Positions 16,524 to 25,268 of a DNA stretch of 38,627 nt are shown piece after piece. How positions within the stretch are numbered: the stretch's first letter is position 1; every line of letters starts with the position of its first letter. The notes beneath the pieces are model-generated. The model searched no databases, was not told the origin of the DNA, and worked only from the letters and a program-made list of their open reading frames with translations. The stretch is taken from NCBI GenBank assembly GCA_025357755.1, contig JANXOP010000230.1, positions 1 through 38,627 on the forward strand, in the 5' to 3' direction. The translations under genes and the position numbers were made by a program. Origin of the DNA: Kofleriaceae bacterium (GTDB lineage Bacteria > Myxococcota_A > Polyangia > Haliangiales > Haliangiaceae).

Positions 16524-17534
16524 TTGATTTGGCGTATATAATCCTCATCGAGAAATGGGCAGAATCACGGCCGTTCAGATTTCGGATCCTGGGTCTGGCG
16601 CGACGGCAGGACCAGATCTGAATTGCGGAATGGGAACCACGCCGCGAAAGCCATCCGATACCACGTTGAAGATCGGTGGACCTGAGGTCTATGAGACGTC
16701 GCGCGAGGTCGCGGTCGAGAAGTGGATGGAACCACAGGTCGGTGCCGTGGATTTGCGAAGGTTGCACCACATCATCTCCTAGAAGCCGCGCTGGCGTTGC
16801 CGGCGTTCCGGGAGCCAGTGCAGGATCGGCGGCGCGAGCCCATTCGCGGTGCTCGGGTCGTTCACGAGATCTTGCGCGTCAACAGCGCGAGAAGAAGCTG
16901 CAGTCGATCTCCGGCGGGTTCGCGCGTCGATTGACAATCGAGCACGGCGCGGATTGGCACGGCCTACGCGAGTCATCGGTGCGCAGCGAGATGGGGTTCC
17001 TCGGGCTCGTTGACATGCGACCAGAGGCTCTGGAACGGCGACCGCACGGCCAGGCCCGTGGCCGGGTGCCCGCACGCCGAACGGGCGCTGGCTCGCGAAC
17101 GCGTATCAGATCACCGTCTCGTTGCTGCTTGTCGTGCCGCTCGTCGTCGGTTCGTGGGTCACGAACTGTGTCCACTTCTGCCGCGAGTTGCCTGCGCACA
17201 ACTTCACGAGGCTCGGAGGCCGCGGCGCCACCCCTTCGGGGCCTCACGAAGGATATTGCGGGCCGCTCGTGGACTTGCCACAGAGGCCGATCGATCACAG
17301 ACGTCGGAGCGGAGGCGCCTCTTGACGGCTGCGCCGTACGGACGCGACGCGGCCCTTGCGCGTCGGTGGGGTCGACGCAACGGGCGGTCCAGGCACACTG
17401 CGCCCGGCCTGCGCCGTGGGCTGGTCCTGCCCGATCAACTAGTTAGGCCTGCGGAATACAGGCAACCGTGACCCCGGTCTGACGTTCGTAGTACACGAGG
17501 CCTGTAAAGCCTCCGCTAGAACCTCAGAGGATCC
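16524..17534. other. 1.0-kb stretch without an intact gene
   Basis: Six frames were read and no recognisable protein was found. Frames are short or Arg-rich. One short hydrophobic run (around 17110-17160, reading ITVSLLLVVPLVVGSWV) could be a remnant of a membrane protein but lacks an open frame around it. Just before the HtrA gene there is a small dyad GAGGC-ctgtaaa-GCCTC (17499-17515), which could be an operator. The stretch looks decayed. Confidence 0.4.
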
Positions 17535-18644
17535 ATGCAAGCACTTCGTTCGCTCCTGTTTGCTGCTGTTGCCGGCACAGCCCTTGCTCCATCCGTGGCG
17601 AGCGCCAATACGCCGTCGGGTATTCCGACCGACGGCTCGGCGGCCGATACGGCCGAGAAGGTCTTCGATAGCGTCGTCACGATCTCGACGACCTCGCAGA
17701 TGAAGCTCTCACCCGATGAAGCGTTCTTCCGCCAACAGTTCGGCGGTGGTGACATGAGCGACCTCACCGAGCACGCCGCCGGCTCCGGCGTGATCGTCAC
17801 CTCGAGTGGGCGGATCCTCACGAACGCGCACGTCGTCCAAGGAGCGGATGACATCAAGGTGATGTTGCCCGGAGGAACCGAGGTCGACGCGAAGGTCGTC
17901 GGCAAGGACAGTCACGCGGATCTCGCGGTGCTCCAGCTCCAAGGCAAGCTACCTCCGCTCAAGCCGATCGCGTTCGGGGATTCCTCGAATATTCGGCTCG
18001 GCGACATCGTGCTCGCGGTCGGCAACGGGCTTGGCGTTGGCAAGTCGGTCTCGATGGGCATCATCTCGGCGAAGGGCCTCGCGAACCTCGGTATCGAGGA
18101 CTTCGAAGACTTCATCCAGACCGATGCCGCGATCAATCCGGGAAATTCCGGTGGCGCGCTCGTGAACCTCAAGGGCGAGCTGATCGGCATCAACACCGCG
18201 ATCGCTTCACCATCGCGAAGCTCGGCCGGCATCGGCTTTGCCATCCCGACCAACATGGCGCGTCCGATCATGGAGGCGCTGATCAAGGATGGAAAGTTCA
18301 CGCGCGGGTACCTCGGCGTCAACATCGGCACCGTCACCCCCGCGATGCTCAAGGAGCATAAGCTCGGCGCCTCGCAGGGCGTCGTCGTCGGTGGTATCCA
18401 GCCCGGGGGTCCCGCGGCGCGAACCGGCCTCCAGATGGGCGACGTCGTCGTCGGCATCGCGGGTCAAGTCGTGAAGACCGACCAGGAGCTGCGCACCACG
18501 GTCGCCGCGACCAAGCCCGGCACCACGATCGAGCTCGACGTCGTCCACCAAGATGGCTCGAAGGCGACCGTGAAGGTGAAGCTCGGCGAGCTCCCCGAGA
18601 GCACGCAGCAGCTGCAACAACGTGGGCAACGCCGCAGCCGCTGA
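17535..18644 (+). CDS. HtrA/DegP-type periplasmic serine protease with one PDZ domain
   Basis: A 369-residue trypsin-fold protease. A signal peptide (residues 1-24, ending ASA) sends it to the periplasm. The catalytic triad is His99 (TNAHVV), Asp129 (HADLAVL) and Ser205 (NPGNSGG). A single PDZ domain follows at ~265-355 (GYLGVNIG, GPAARTGLQMGD). One PDZ is as in DegS rather than DegP, but there is a cleavable signal instead of an anchor and a basic tail (QRGQRRSR). The family degrades misfolded envelope proteins. The ATG at 17535 has AGAGG four bases upstream. The gene ends one base from the convergent lipoprotein gene. Confidence 0.93.
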   Translation: MQALRSLLFAAVAGTALAPSVASANTPSGIPTDGSAADTAEKVFDSVVTISTTSQMKLSPDEAFFRQQFGGGDMSDLTEHAAGSGVIVTSSGRILTNAHVVQGADDIKVMLPGGTEVDAKVVGKDSHADLAVLQLQGKLPPLKPIAFGDSSNIRLGDIVLAVGNGLGVGKSVSMGIISAKGLANLGIEDFEDFIQTDAAINPGNSGGALVNLKGELIGINTAIASPSRSSAGIGFAIPTNMARPIMEALIKDGKFTRGYLGVNIGTVTPAMLKEHKLGASQGVVVGGIQPGGPAARTGLQMGDVVVGIAGQVVKTDQELRTTVAATKPGTTIELDVVHQDGSKATVKVKLGELPESTQQLQQRGQRRSR

Positions 18645-18645
18645 G

Positions 18646-19230
18646 CTAGTTCATCGGCGTGTCTTTGCAGCACAACACGCCGCCATTGTTGAGACCTTTG
18701 GTCACGTTCAAGAGCTCGTGCGTCGCGTCGGTGCCGACGCTCCACTCGCCGAGGCCAGGCGTGTCCGTGCCGATCGCCGCATCGAGCCCGCCGCAGGTGC
18801 CCGCGTTGACGGTTGCTCCGATGCCGACACCACATCCAAAGATGTCGTTGTTGCCGCCGCCATCGCAGACGTCGGCGCTGCTCGAGCCTTGCAGCGTCGC
18901 GAACAACATTCCCGAAGGGACCGTGCCGCATTGGTCGGCCAGGCCATTTCGCGCCGCATCCGCACCGTCCGCGCAGATGTGCCAACCAGGAGAGCACAGC
19001 GCCTTCGCATTCGTGAGTCCGGGTGTGGTCCAGCTGCCCGAGCACCCGGCAATCCTGACCGTATCGAGGAGCGCTGCGCGCGTGCCACTCGCACAGCCGA
19101 TCGTTTGATCGGCTGCGTCGGCCATCGCATCTACGTTCGACGACGCATCCGCTGGCGCTTCACCAACGTCGTTGAGTCCGAACATCCGATCACAACTCGC
19201 GACGAGCGCGAGCACCACCACCCACCGCAT
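18646..19230 (-). CDS. Cys-rich putative lipoprotein
   Basis: A 194-residue protein with a very short signal ending in LVASC (Cys 13) followed by DRMFGLNDV. A short Asp/Ala linker leads to a body with about ten Cys residues in pairs or alone (CASG, CSGSW, CSPGWHICADG, CDGGG, CGVG, CGG, CC). It is probably a disulfide-stabilised secreted domain. It is a lipoprotein of unknown function, of a kind common in large myxobacterial genomes as far as I recall. The start is ATG at 19230. It is convergent with the HtrA gene. Confidence 0.7.
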   Translation of the reverse strand: MRWVVVLALVASCDRMFGLNDVGEAPADASSNVDAMADAADQTIGCASGTRAALLDTVRIAGCSGSWTTPGLTNAKALCSPGWHICADGADAARNGLADQCGTVPSGMLFATLQGSSSADVCDGGGNNDIFGCGVGIGATVNAGTCGGLDAAIGTDTPGLGEWSVGTDATHELLNVTKGLNNGGVLCCKDTPMN

Positions 19231-19304
19231 GGTTCGATGGTAACAGCAACCACACGCGAGATACGCCCGCGCGTTGTCAGACTTGGTTCCGTGATGCGCA
19301 CGAG

Positions 19305-20033
19305 TTACTGACCGGCGATGATCGTCGTCGTCAGGGTGCCCGGGCGCGCGTTGACGGTGTGAGCCGCGAACGTCTCGCCGCTCTTGGTCGCGGTCACGCT
19401 CGCGCTACCGGTGACACCGAGCATGTACGCGATGCCGTCAGCGCCGGACACTGTGGCCATCTTGTCCGGAATCCCGGCGGTGGTTCCGTCGTAGCAGTAC
19501 GACGTTGCGCCAGGTGTGCTCGCCACGGCTGCACCGGCGACTGCTGTTCCAGTCGAGCTAGCAACCTCGACCGCAACCACCCCTTGCGCGAGATCGATCG
19601 TCGCACCGCAGAACGTGCCGAATAGGCTCACCACTTGCGTGTTGACGACATTGATGGACGCGTTTGTGAAATCTTCCGCGAGCGGCGACGGCGGATACAG
19701 ATACGTGTCGAGGTAGCTAGCGATCGTCGCCTTGATGTAGCCGTCGATCGCGACACCACCGGTCTCGATATCCATCGTATAGTTGCCCTGGGTATCGCTC
19801 GTCGCCGTCGCGAGCGGCGTGGTCTCGTCACCGTTGCGGTATGCAGCGATCGCGACACCCGCGAGTGGCGTCGCCGATGCGCCCTGTGCCTTGGCGGTAC
19901 CGGCAACTGTGATCTTCGCGGCGGCCGAGCCCTGCGTCGGAGCGTCGGGCGTCTTCGTGCCGCTGTTGCTGCTACAGCCGACGTGAGCGACGAGAGTGAG
20001 CAGAGCGGCACAGACAAGGCGAGTGGTCGTCAT
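19305..20033 (-). CDS. Putative lipoprotein with carboxypeptidase-regulatory-like beta-sandwich
   Basis: A 242-residue protein whose signal ends in HVGC (Cys 20). A Ser/Gly linker leads to a beta-sandwich of the carboxypeptidase regulatory-like kind (residues ~42-100: VAGTAKAQGA, GVAIAAYRNG, DTQGNYTMDI). A second similar module follows (~150-235). Such domains are binding or structural modules of secreted proteins. Its ATG overlaps the stop of the ABC1 kinase gene (ATGA), so the two are translated together. No enzymatic motif is seen. Confidence 0.75.
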   Translation of the reverse strand: MTTTRLVCAALLTLVAHVGCSSNSGTKTPDAPTQGSAAAKITVAGTAKAQGASATPLAGVAIAAYRNGDETTPLATATSDTQGNYTMDIETGGVAIDGYIKATIASYLDTYLYPPSPLAEDFTNASINVVNTQVVSLFGTFCGATIDLAQGVVAVEVASSTGTAVAGAAVASTPGATSYCYDGTTAGIPDKMATVSGADGIAYMLGVTGSASVTATKSGETFAAHTVNARPGTLTTTIIAGQ

Positions 20034-21475
20034 GCCTCTTTGTATACGATGGCGGCCGCGAGGTGGCGCGCGATCAGCGGATGAAGCTCCAGGGCCGGCT
20101 TGTAGGTGGCGAGCAGACCTGCGACCGAGCCGAGCACGCGGCCGAGGAGCACGAACGACCGCGGCATCTGTAGGTTACCGATCGACTTCGCATGTCCGAG
20201 CTGCTCGGCGAAGGCAGCTTCCCAGTCGAGCTCGGAGACCTTCGCATCCGGCGCGAGCGCACCGACGAGCGAGCTCGCGAGCGCGACGAGCGCGTCGGGT
20301 TCATCACAGATGAACCCCAGGTGACCGAGCTCGCGGGCCGCCGCATCATGGTTGCGGCCTGCAACTGCCAGCACGAGCCGTGCGTAGGCCGCGCGTTCGG
20401 AGGCGGTGAGCTCGAGCATGCAGCCGAAATCGAGGAGCGCGAGGTGCGCCTCCGGTGTGACGAGGAAATTCCCGGGATGAGGATCGGCGTGGACCTGACC
20501 GCGCGCCAGGATCTGGGCGGCGACCTCGCCGACGAGCTCGCCGAGGACGCGATCGCGCTCGGCCGGGGTCGCCTGATCGAGCCACGCGGTGAGGCGCTCG
20601 CCCGTGATCCGCGTCATCGTGAGCACGCGCGCCGACGAGGCGTGCACGATCGGGCGAGGCACGACGCAAGCGCCGGCGTACGCGACGAGCGCCGCGGCTT
20701 CCGCGCGATAATCGAGCTCGATCGCGAGCGCGCGGCCGAGCTCGCGGGTGAGCGTCGGCAGATCGACGCCGGGAAGCTCGCCGACCGAGCTCGCGATCGC
20801 GCGGAGCGCCGCGATGTCGCCCGCGATCACATCCTCGATGCCGGGGACCTGGACCTTGACCACGACCTCCGTGCCGTTCAGGAGCACCGCGGCGTGGACC
20901 TGGGCGAGCGAGGCCGCGGCGAGCGGCACGTCGTCGAAGCTCGCGAACAAGGCGGAGATCGGTTTGCCGAGCTCCGCCTCGATGCGCGCGCGGATCGCGG
21001 TCGCTTCGATCGCGGGCACGTCGGCCTGGAGCGACGCGAGCTCCTTGGCCCAGATCGGGCCGATCAGGTCGGGGCGACACGACGCGAGCTGGCCGAGCTT
21101 TGCGATGCCGCCGCGGAGCTCGCCCGCAAACAGCGCGGTGCGGCGCGCGAGGTCGCGATGATCGTCGGCGGTGAGCCGCGCATCGCCGGTCTTCGCCGCA
21201 TTCGAGAGCGCGAGCCAGCGCTGGCGCGCGAACATCGCCGCGGCGTGCTGCGCGAGCTTGGTGACCCGCGGCGTAGCGCGCACGATCGTGGAGAATTGAT
21301 CGTGCGCGGCACCACCGAGCGCCTGCACGTCGCGCACGACCGCACCACCATCGCGCGCGAGATCGAACGCGAGAGCATCGACGCGCACGCCCACGTGCTT
21401 CACCAGCTTCGCGACCCCGAGCGCGGCGTCGCGCACGGGTGTGAATAACTCGGCGAGGAGCTCTTGACGGGTCAT
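20030..21475 (-). CDS. ABC1/UbiB/AarF-family atypical kinase
   Basis: A 481-residue protein with the ABC1 kinase marks. K126-LGQ129 is the family's KxGQ motif. The ATP-binding Lys lies in VVVKVQVPG, the ExD-type motif in IELDYRAEA, the catalytic loop is HADPHPGNFLV, and the metal Asp is in LLDFGC. The family supports isoprenoid-quinone synthesis or lipid homeostasis, probably as an ATPase. The ATG at 21475 is chosen because it overlaps the upstream RHH gene as ATGA. The same frame runs on to 21622 but only as an antisense-like Arg-rich stretch. No ubiquinone genes are nearby, so a ubiB role is not claimed. Confidence 0.9.
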   Translation of the reverse strand: MTRQELLAELFTPVRDAALGVAKLVKHVGVRVDALAFDLARDGGAVVRDVQALGGAAHDQFSTIVRATPRVTKLAQHAAAMFARQRWLALSNAAKTGDARLTADDHRDLARRTALFAGELRGGIAKLGQLASCRPDLIGPIWAKELASLQADVPAIEATAIRARIEAELGKPISALFASFDDVPLAAASLAQVHAAVLLNGTEVVVKVQVPGIEDVIAGDIAALRAIASSVGELPGVDLPTLTRELGRALAIELDYRAEAAALVAYAGACVVPRPIVHASSARVLTMTRITGERLTAWLDQATPAERDRVLGELVGEVAAQILARGQVHADPHPGNFLVTPEAHLALLDFGCMLELTASERAAYARLVLAVAGRNHDAAARELGHLGFICDEPDALVALASSLVGALAPDAKVSELDWEAAFAEQLGHAKSIGNLQMPRSFVLLGRVLGSVAGLLATYKPALELHPLIARHLAAAIVYKEA

Positions 21476-21876
21476 AGCTTGGTCCCTTCGAAGCACGGGG
21501 TGCAGATGATCGATTTGTAGGGGCCGGTCTCGGCGATCCCGATCGCCGCCGCGCTCCCCTTCGCGAGCAGCGCGTTGCAGCGCGAGCACACGGCGTTCTT
21601 GCCGAGGACGATCGCTTGCCACGCGAGGATGTCTTCGGGATCAGGTGCGGCCTTGCCATCGCCCTTGGCCACGCGCGCGATCGCCTGCGAATCGGCGACG
21701 ACATCGCCGACGAGCCCGAACGCGTGCCCGAGGACATTGCGCACGAGGTTCGAGACCGACATCCCCAGCCGCTCGGCGCGCTCGCGCAGCTCGGCCTCGA
21801 GGCTCTCGGGGACCCGCGTATGGATCACGCGGTCTTTGTGCTCGGGCTCGTCGGACGGTGGCGGCTTGCGTGACAC
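21472..21876 (-). CDS. Ribbon-helix-helix / zinc-ribbon protein, probable regulator
   Basis: About 134 residues if the GTG at 21876 is used. A ribbon-helix-helix DNA-binding fold of the Arc/CopG type lies at residues ~15-50 (RVIHTRVPESLEAELRERAE). A helical middle follows, then a C-terminal four-Cys metal site, C97-x2-C100 and C125-x2-C128, of zinc-ribbon type. It is cytoplasmic. Start choice is unsure: GTG at 21897 and an ATG at 21948 also lie in frame, but the latter would run through the divergent promoter, and none has a good ribosome site. The gene is coupled (ATGA) to the ABC1 kinase gene. The palindrome at its own start suggests autoregulation (inference). Confidence 0.75.
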   Translation of the reverse strand: MSRKPPPSDEPEHKDRVIHTRVPESLEAELRERAERLGMSVSNLVRNVLGHAFGLVGDVVADSQAIARVAKGDGKAAPDPEDILAWQAIVLGKNAVCSRCNALLAKGSAAAIGIAETGPYKSIICTPCFEGTKL

Positions 21877-21907
21877 GTGTGATACATCGTGTATCACAAC
21901 GTGACAC
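21870..21907. promoter_or_regulatory. Candidate operator: palindrome flanked by GTGACAC repeats
   Basis: A perfect palindrome GTGATACA-tcg-TGTATCAC (21879-21897) is flanked on both sides by the half-site-like word GTGACAC (21870-21876 and 21901-21907). It fills the gap between the divergent RHH gene and the cysteine-synthase gene. RHH proteins bind such repeated short half-sites as pairs of dimers, so this is the natural target of the adjacent regulator. The symmetry is seen; the binding is inferred. Confidence 0.65.
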
Positions 21908-21947
21908 AACGCAAGCGGTGACGACGTCTGGTAGTAGAGTCGGCGCA

Positions 21948-22958
21948 ATGGATCTCATCGAGGCGATCGGCAACACGCCGATGATCGAGCTGAAGCACGT
22001 CGCCGTCGGGCTGCCGAACCGCGTGTTCGTGAAGTGCGAGTACTTGAATCCAGGTGGCTCGATCAAGGATCGCACCGCCCGCGCGCTGATCCTCGACGCG
22101 GAGGTGCGCGGCCTCCTCGTACCGCACCGCACGCCGCCGATGACGATCATCGAGGGCACCGCTGGCAACACCGGTGTCGGCCTCGCGCTCGTCGCCGCAT
22201 CGCGCGGCTACCGCTGCATCTGCGTGCTCCCCGAGCGCGTCGCGGTCGACAAGCGGGTCGCGCTCCTCCAGCTCGGCGCCGAGGTATTCATCGCGAAGGC
22301 CGCCGGGATCAAGAGCCCCGACAACTTCCGCAACGTCGCCGCCCGGCTCGCCGAGGAGAACGGGTGGTTCCTCGCGAACCAGTTCCACAATCCGGCGAAC
22401 CTCGACGCACATTACGGCACGACCGCCATCCCAGGGACCGGCCCCGAGGTCTTCGAGCAGATGGGCGGCGTGCTCGGCGCATTTGTTTCAGCCGCCGGAA
22501 CCGGGGGCACGATCAGTGGTGTCGGGAGGTTCCTCAAGGAGCACGTCCCGGGCGTCCAGATCGTCCTCGCCGATCCGATCGGCTCGGGCCTCGGCGAATG
22601 GATCAACACCGGCCAACTCGGCCCCGACGGCCCGTTCACCGTCGAGGGCATCGGCTCGGCGAGCGTGCCCTCGAACCTCAAGAAGCCCTCGGTCGACTAT
22701 GCCGAGAAGGTCGGCGATGCCGAGGCGTACGCGATGGTCGAGCGCCTCGTGAAAGAGGAGGGCCTGACGGTCGGTGGTTCGACCGGTGTGAACGTCGTGG
22801 CTGCATTACGTGTAGCGGCACGCACAGATCTGAAGGGGCCAGTCGTAACGATTGCCTGTGATCAGTGGGATCGATACCGATCCACGCCCTGGATGAAGGC
22901 GTGGGAGGCCAAAGAGGTCGAGAAACTGGTGTTCCTTGCGCCATATCGGGCACCCTGA
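21948..22958 (+). CDS. PLP-dependent cysteine synthase family protein
   Basis: A 336-residue fold-type II PLP enzyme. The cofactor Lys is K40 in NPGGSIKDRTA. The substrate loop is T71-AGNTG-76 and the phosphate-binding loop GTGGTISG is at ~184. A late VGGSTGVNV supplies the usual Ser/Thr near the pyridine nitrogen. It is the size of O-acetylserine sulfhydrylase and the catalytic core of cystathionine beta-synthase, and the sequence does not separate the two. It makes Cys or cystathionine in the cytoplasm. The ATG at 21948 begins MDLIEAIGNTPM, as the family does. It is divergent from the RHH gene, across a strong palindrome. Confidence 0.92.
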   Translation: MDLIEAIGNTPMIELKHVAVGLPNRVFVKCEYLNPGGSIKDRTARALILDAEVRGLLVPHRTPPMTIIEGTAGNTGVGLALVAASRGYRCICVLPERVAVDKRVALLQLGAEVFIAKAAGIKSPDNFRNVAARLAEENGWFLANQFHNPANLDAHYGTTAIPGTGPEVFEQMGGVLGAFVSAAGTGGTISGVGRFLKEHVPGVQIVLADPIGSGLGEWINTGQLGPDGPFTVEGIGSASVPSNLKKPSVDYAEKVGDAEAYAMVERLVKEEGLTVGGSTGVNVVAALRVAARTDLKGPVVTIACDQWDRYRSTPWMKAWEAKEVEKLVFLAPYRAP

Positions 22959-23045
22959 GGCGGCTACGAACGGCAAACAGATGTTACGAGGCGCTTCGTA
23001 CGCGCCAAACAGCGGATCTGCTCGTATTGTCCAGATCATCGACAC

Positions 23046-23073
23046 TTGACGCAGCCCGTGATTCCGATACGGT
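23046..23073 (+). promoter_or_regulatory. Candidate promoter of the glycolipid/MMPL operon
   Basis: A TTGACG -35 box (23046-23051), a 16-base spacer and TACGGT (23068-23073) stand 15 bases before the ATG at 23088. If real, it places the -35 on the TTG that would otherwise be an upstream start codon, which supports the ATG at 23088. The -10 is only a partial match. Confidence 0.35.
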
Positions 23074-23087
23074 GCGCCCTTAAGCTC

Positions 23088-24317
23088 ATGGTTTTGCCTA
23101 ACCTACGTCCAGACTCCGCTCTCGAGAGCGTGCCACCGGTCTTACCGGCGCGACGCGAGCCATTGCGGGTCTGCATGATGGTCACTTATGACCTCGCGTC
23201 GCCGTGTGGCGGGGTGAAGCACCATGCTCAGCAACTCGCTTCGGCGCTGCGTCGGCGTGGTGATGAAGTCACCATCATCGGACCCGCGTCGGCCCCCGTG
23301 AAAGACGAGCACACGCACACGTTCTCCGGCGTGGTCAACGTGCCGGCGAACGGCTCGGACAACCAGCTCGGCATCTTCGTGCGGCCGTGGCAGGTGGCGA
23401 AATACTTCCGCCACAACAAGTTCGACGTCATGCACATCCACGAGCCGGCGCAACCGTCGCTCGCGTACTGGGCGACCTGGTTGACCCGCAAGATTCCGCA
23501 CGTCGCCACGTTCCACGCGTACGCCGAGCAGGAGTCGAAGGCATTCACGCTCACGCGCAAGCTGTGGGGCGCGACGATGTTCCCGTTCTTCCAGCGCGCG
23601 ATCGCGGTGAGCGAGCCAGCGCGCAGGTACGCCTCGATGGTGTGGAAGCGGCCGCTCTCGGTGATTCCCAATGGCGTCCCGACCGGCATCTTCACGCCGG
23701 CGCCGACCAAGCTCTATACCGATGTCAGCTCGCCGTTGAAGCTGTTGTTCGTCGGCCGCATTGGCGACTCGCGCAAAGGCGCTCGCTACATGTTCGAAGC
23801 GTTCAAGATGCTGCGCGATCGCGGCGTCAACGTGACGCTCGATGTCGCTGGCGAGCTCGGCCAGGCACAGCCGCCTCCCGCGATGGACGGCATGACCTAT
23901 CACGGTCCCGTAAACTTCGACCGGCTCGTCCAGCTCTACCGCGACTGCGACGTGTTCGTCGCTCCTTCGACCGGCCAGGAGTCGTTCGGGATCGTCCTCC
24001 TCGAGGCGATGTCGGCTGCAAAGCCAGTCGTGTGCTCCGATATCGATGGGTACCGTCAGGTCGCCATCCCGGATGGCTCGTACCTCGTGCCTCCGAGCAA
24101 TGCCGCAGCGCTCGCCGATCGCATCGCCGAAGTAGTGAGCCTCGATCCGGCCACGCGTCGTCGCCAGGGCGAGATCAATCGCAAGGCCGCGCTCGGCTAC
24201 GACTGGGAGCGACTGGCTGATCGCGTTCGCGACGAGTATCTCGCCGCGATCGAGGAGCGCGCCACCGGCCGCTCGCGCTCGGCTGCTCGCGCGACCCCTC
24301 TCGCTCAAGAACAGTGA
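23088..24317 (+). CDS. GT4 glycosyltransferase, PimA-like
   Basis: A 409-residue GT-B enzyme of family GT4. After a ~25-residue variable lead it begins RVCMMVTYDLASPCGGVKHH. It then has FDVMHIHEPAQPSLAY, a VATFHAY segment, the donor-site SRKG in FVGRIGDSRKG, and the EX7E motif in ESFGIVLLEAM. This pattern is closest to PimA, the mannosyltransferase that adds mannose from GDP-Man to phosphatidylinositol on the cytoplasmic face of the membrane. Other lipid-linked acceptors are possible. The start at 23088 (ATG) is preferred over TTG at 23046. The stop overlaps the next gene (GTGA), so the flippase-like protein is made with it. Confidence 0.88.
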   Translation: MVLPNLRPDSALESVPPVLPARREPLRVCMMVTYDLASPCGGVKHHAQQLASALRRRGDEVTIIGPASAPVKDEHTHTFSGVVNVPANGSDNQLGIFVRPWQVAKYFRHNKFDVMHIHEPAQPSLAYWATWLTRKIPHVATFHAYAEQESKAFTLTRKLWGATMFPFFQRAIAVSEPARRYASMVWKRPLSVIPNGVPTGIFTPAPTKLYTDVSSPLKLLFVGRIGDSRKGARYMFEAFKMLRDRGVNVTLDVAGELGQAQPPPAMDGMTYHGPVNFDRLVQLYRDCDVFVAPSTGQESFGIVLLEAMSAAKPVVCSDIDGYRQVAIPDGSYLVPPSNAAALADRIAEVVSLDPATRRRQGEINRKAALGYDWERLADRVRDEYLAAIEERATGRSRSAARATPLAQEQ

Positions 24318-25252
24318 CCGGTGGGCGCCGCAAGGCGCTGATGCTGGTCGTTCGAGTCGTCACGATTGGCGTGATCGCGGCGTGCTTGTGGCTGCTGATC
24401 CGCAAGATCGATTGGCCCAAGCTCGGCGCGACGATCGCGACCGCGACGCTCTGGCCGCTCGTCGTCGCCGCGATCCTTAACTTCGTGCTGCTCGTCGGCA
24501 AGGGCGTGTGCTGGCGGATCATGCTCGCGCCGCGCTACGACGTCCCGACGCTGCGCCTCGTGCGCTACACGATCGTCGCGTTCGCCGCCTCGGTGCTCGC
24601 GCCCGCGCGCGCCGGCGAGTTGTTGCGCGTGTGGATGTTGAAGCACCGCGATGGCGTGCCGACCGCCGATGTCGCCGCGGTCGCGATCACCGAGAAGCTG
24701 CTCGATGGCGTGACGATGCTGATCCTGGTCGCGCCCCTGCCCTGGCTGCTCCCCGATCTCGCCTCGTGGGTCACCAACTCGATCATGATCCTCGCCGCAC
24801 TCGCGCTCGTCGCATTCATCGGGCTCTACATCGCGGTCGGCCGGATCAAGGACCCCACCTCGTGGTTCGCGCGGTTCATCGCGGGCATGGAAATTCTTCG
24901 TAGCCCGCGCCGTTTGCTCGCCGCGCTCGCCTCGCTGCTGGTCGTGTGGGTCGCCGATCTGCTGATGATCTGGCTCGTCTCACACGCGGTCGGTATCGAA
25001 GTCTCGCTCGGCGCGAGCCTGTTAATCCTGTTCACCCTCAACCTCGCGATCACGGCGCCGAGCACGCCCGCCGGGGTCGGGGCACTCGAGGTCGGCGTGC
25101 TCGCGGCAACTCGCCTCCTTCACATCCCCGACGAGCCCGCGCTCGCGTTCGCGCTGCTCTATCACGCGATACAGATCGTTCCACTCATCGTCGTGGGGCT
25201 CTCGCTCGAGTGGCGTCTCGTCCTCGGCAAGGACAACCCCGGCGTGGCATAG
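24314..25252 (+). CDS. Lysylphosphatidylglycerol synthase TM / flippase-like membrane protein
   Basis: A 312-residue integral membrane protein with about eight helices of the LPG_synthase_TM (UPF0104) family, which includes the flippase domain of MprF and AglD-like proteins. Marks are the RYTIVAFAASVLAPARAGELLR segment, seen in shorter form in the family, and the conserved TPAGVGALEVG. In MprF this domain flips lipids across the membrane. The synthase domain is absent here. The GTG at 24314 overlaps the glycosyltransferase stop as GTGA. A role in flipping the glycosylated lipid is inferred from family and order. Confidence 0.87.
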   Translation: MTGGRRKALMLVVRVVTIGVIAACLWLLIRKIDWPKLGATIATATLWPLVVAAILNFVLLVGKGVCWRIMLAPRYDVPTLRLVRYTIVAFAASVLAPARAGELLRVWMLKHRDGVPTADVAAVAITEKLLDGVTMLILVAPLPWLLPDLASWVTNSIMILAALALVAFIGLYIAVGRIKDPTSWFARFIAGMEILRSPRRLLAALASLLVVWVADLLMIWLVSHAVGIEVSLGASLLILFTLNLAITAPSTPAGVGALEVGVLAATRLLHIPDEPALAFALLYHAIQIVPLIVVGLSLEWRLVLGKDNPGVA

Positions 25253-25268
25253 TCCGGCAGCTCGTCTC

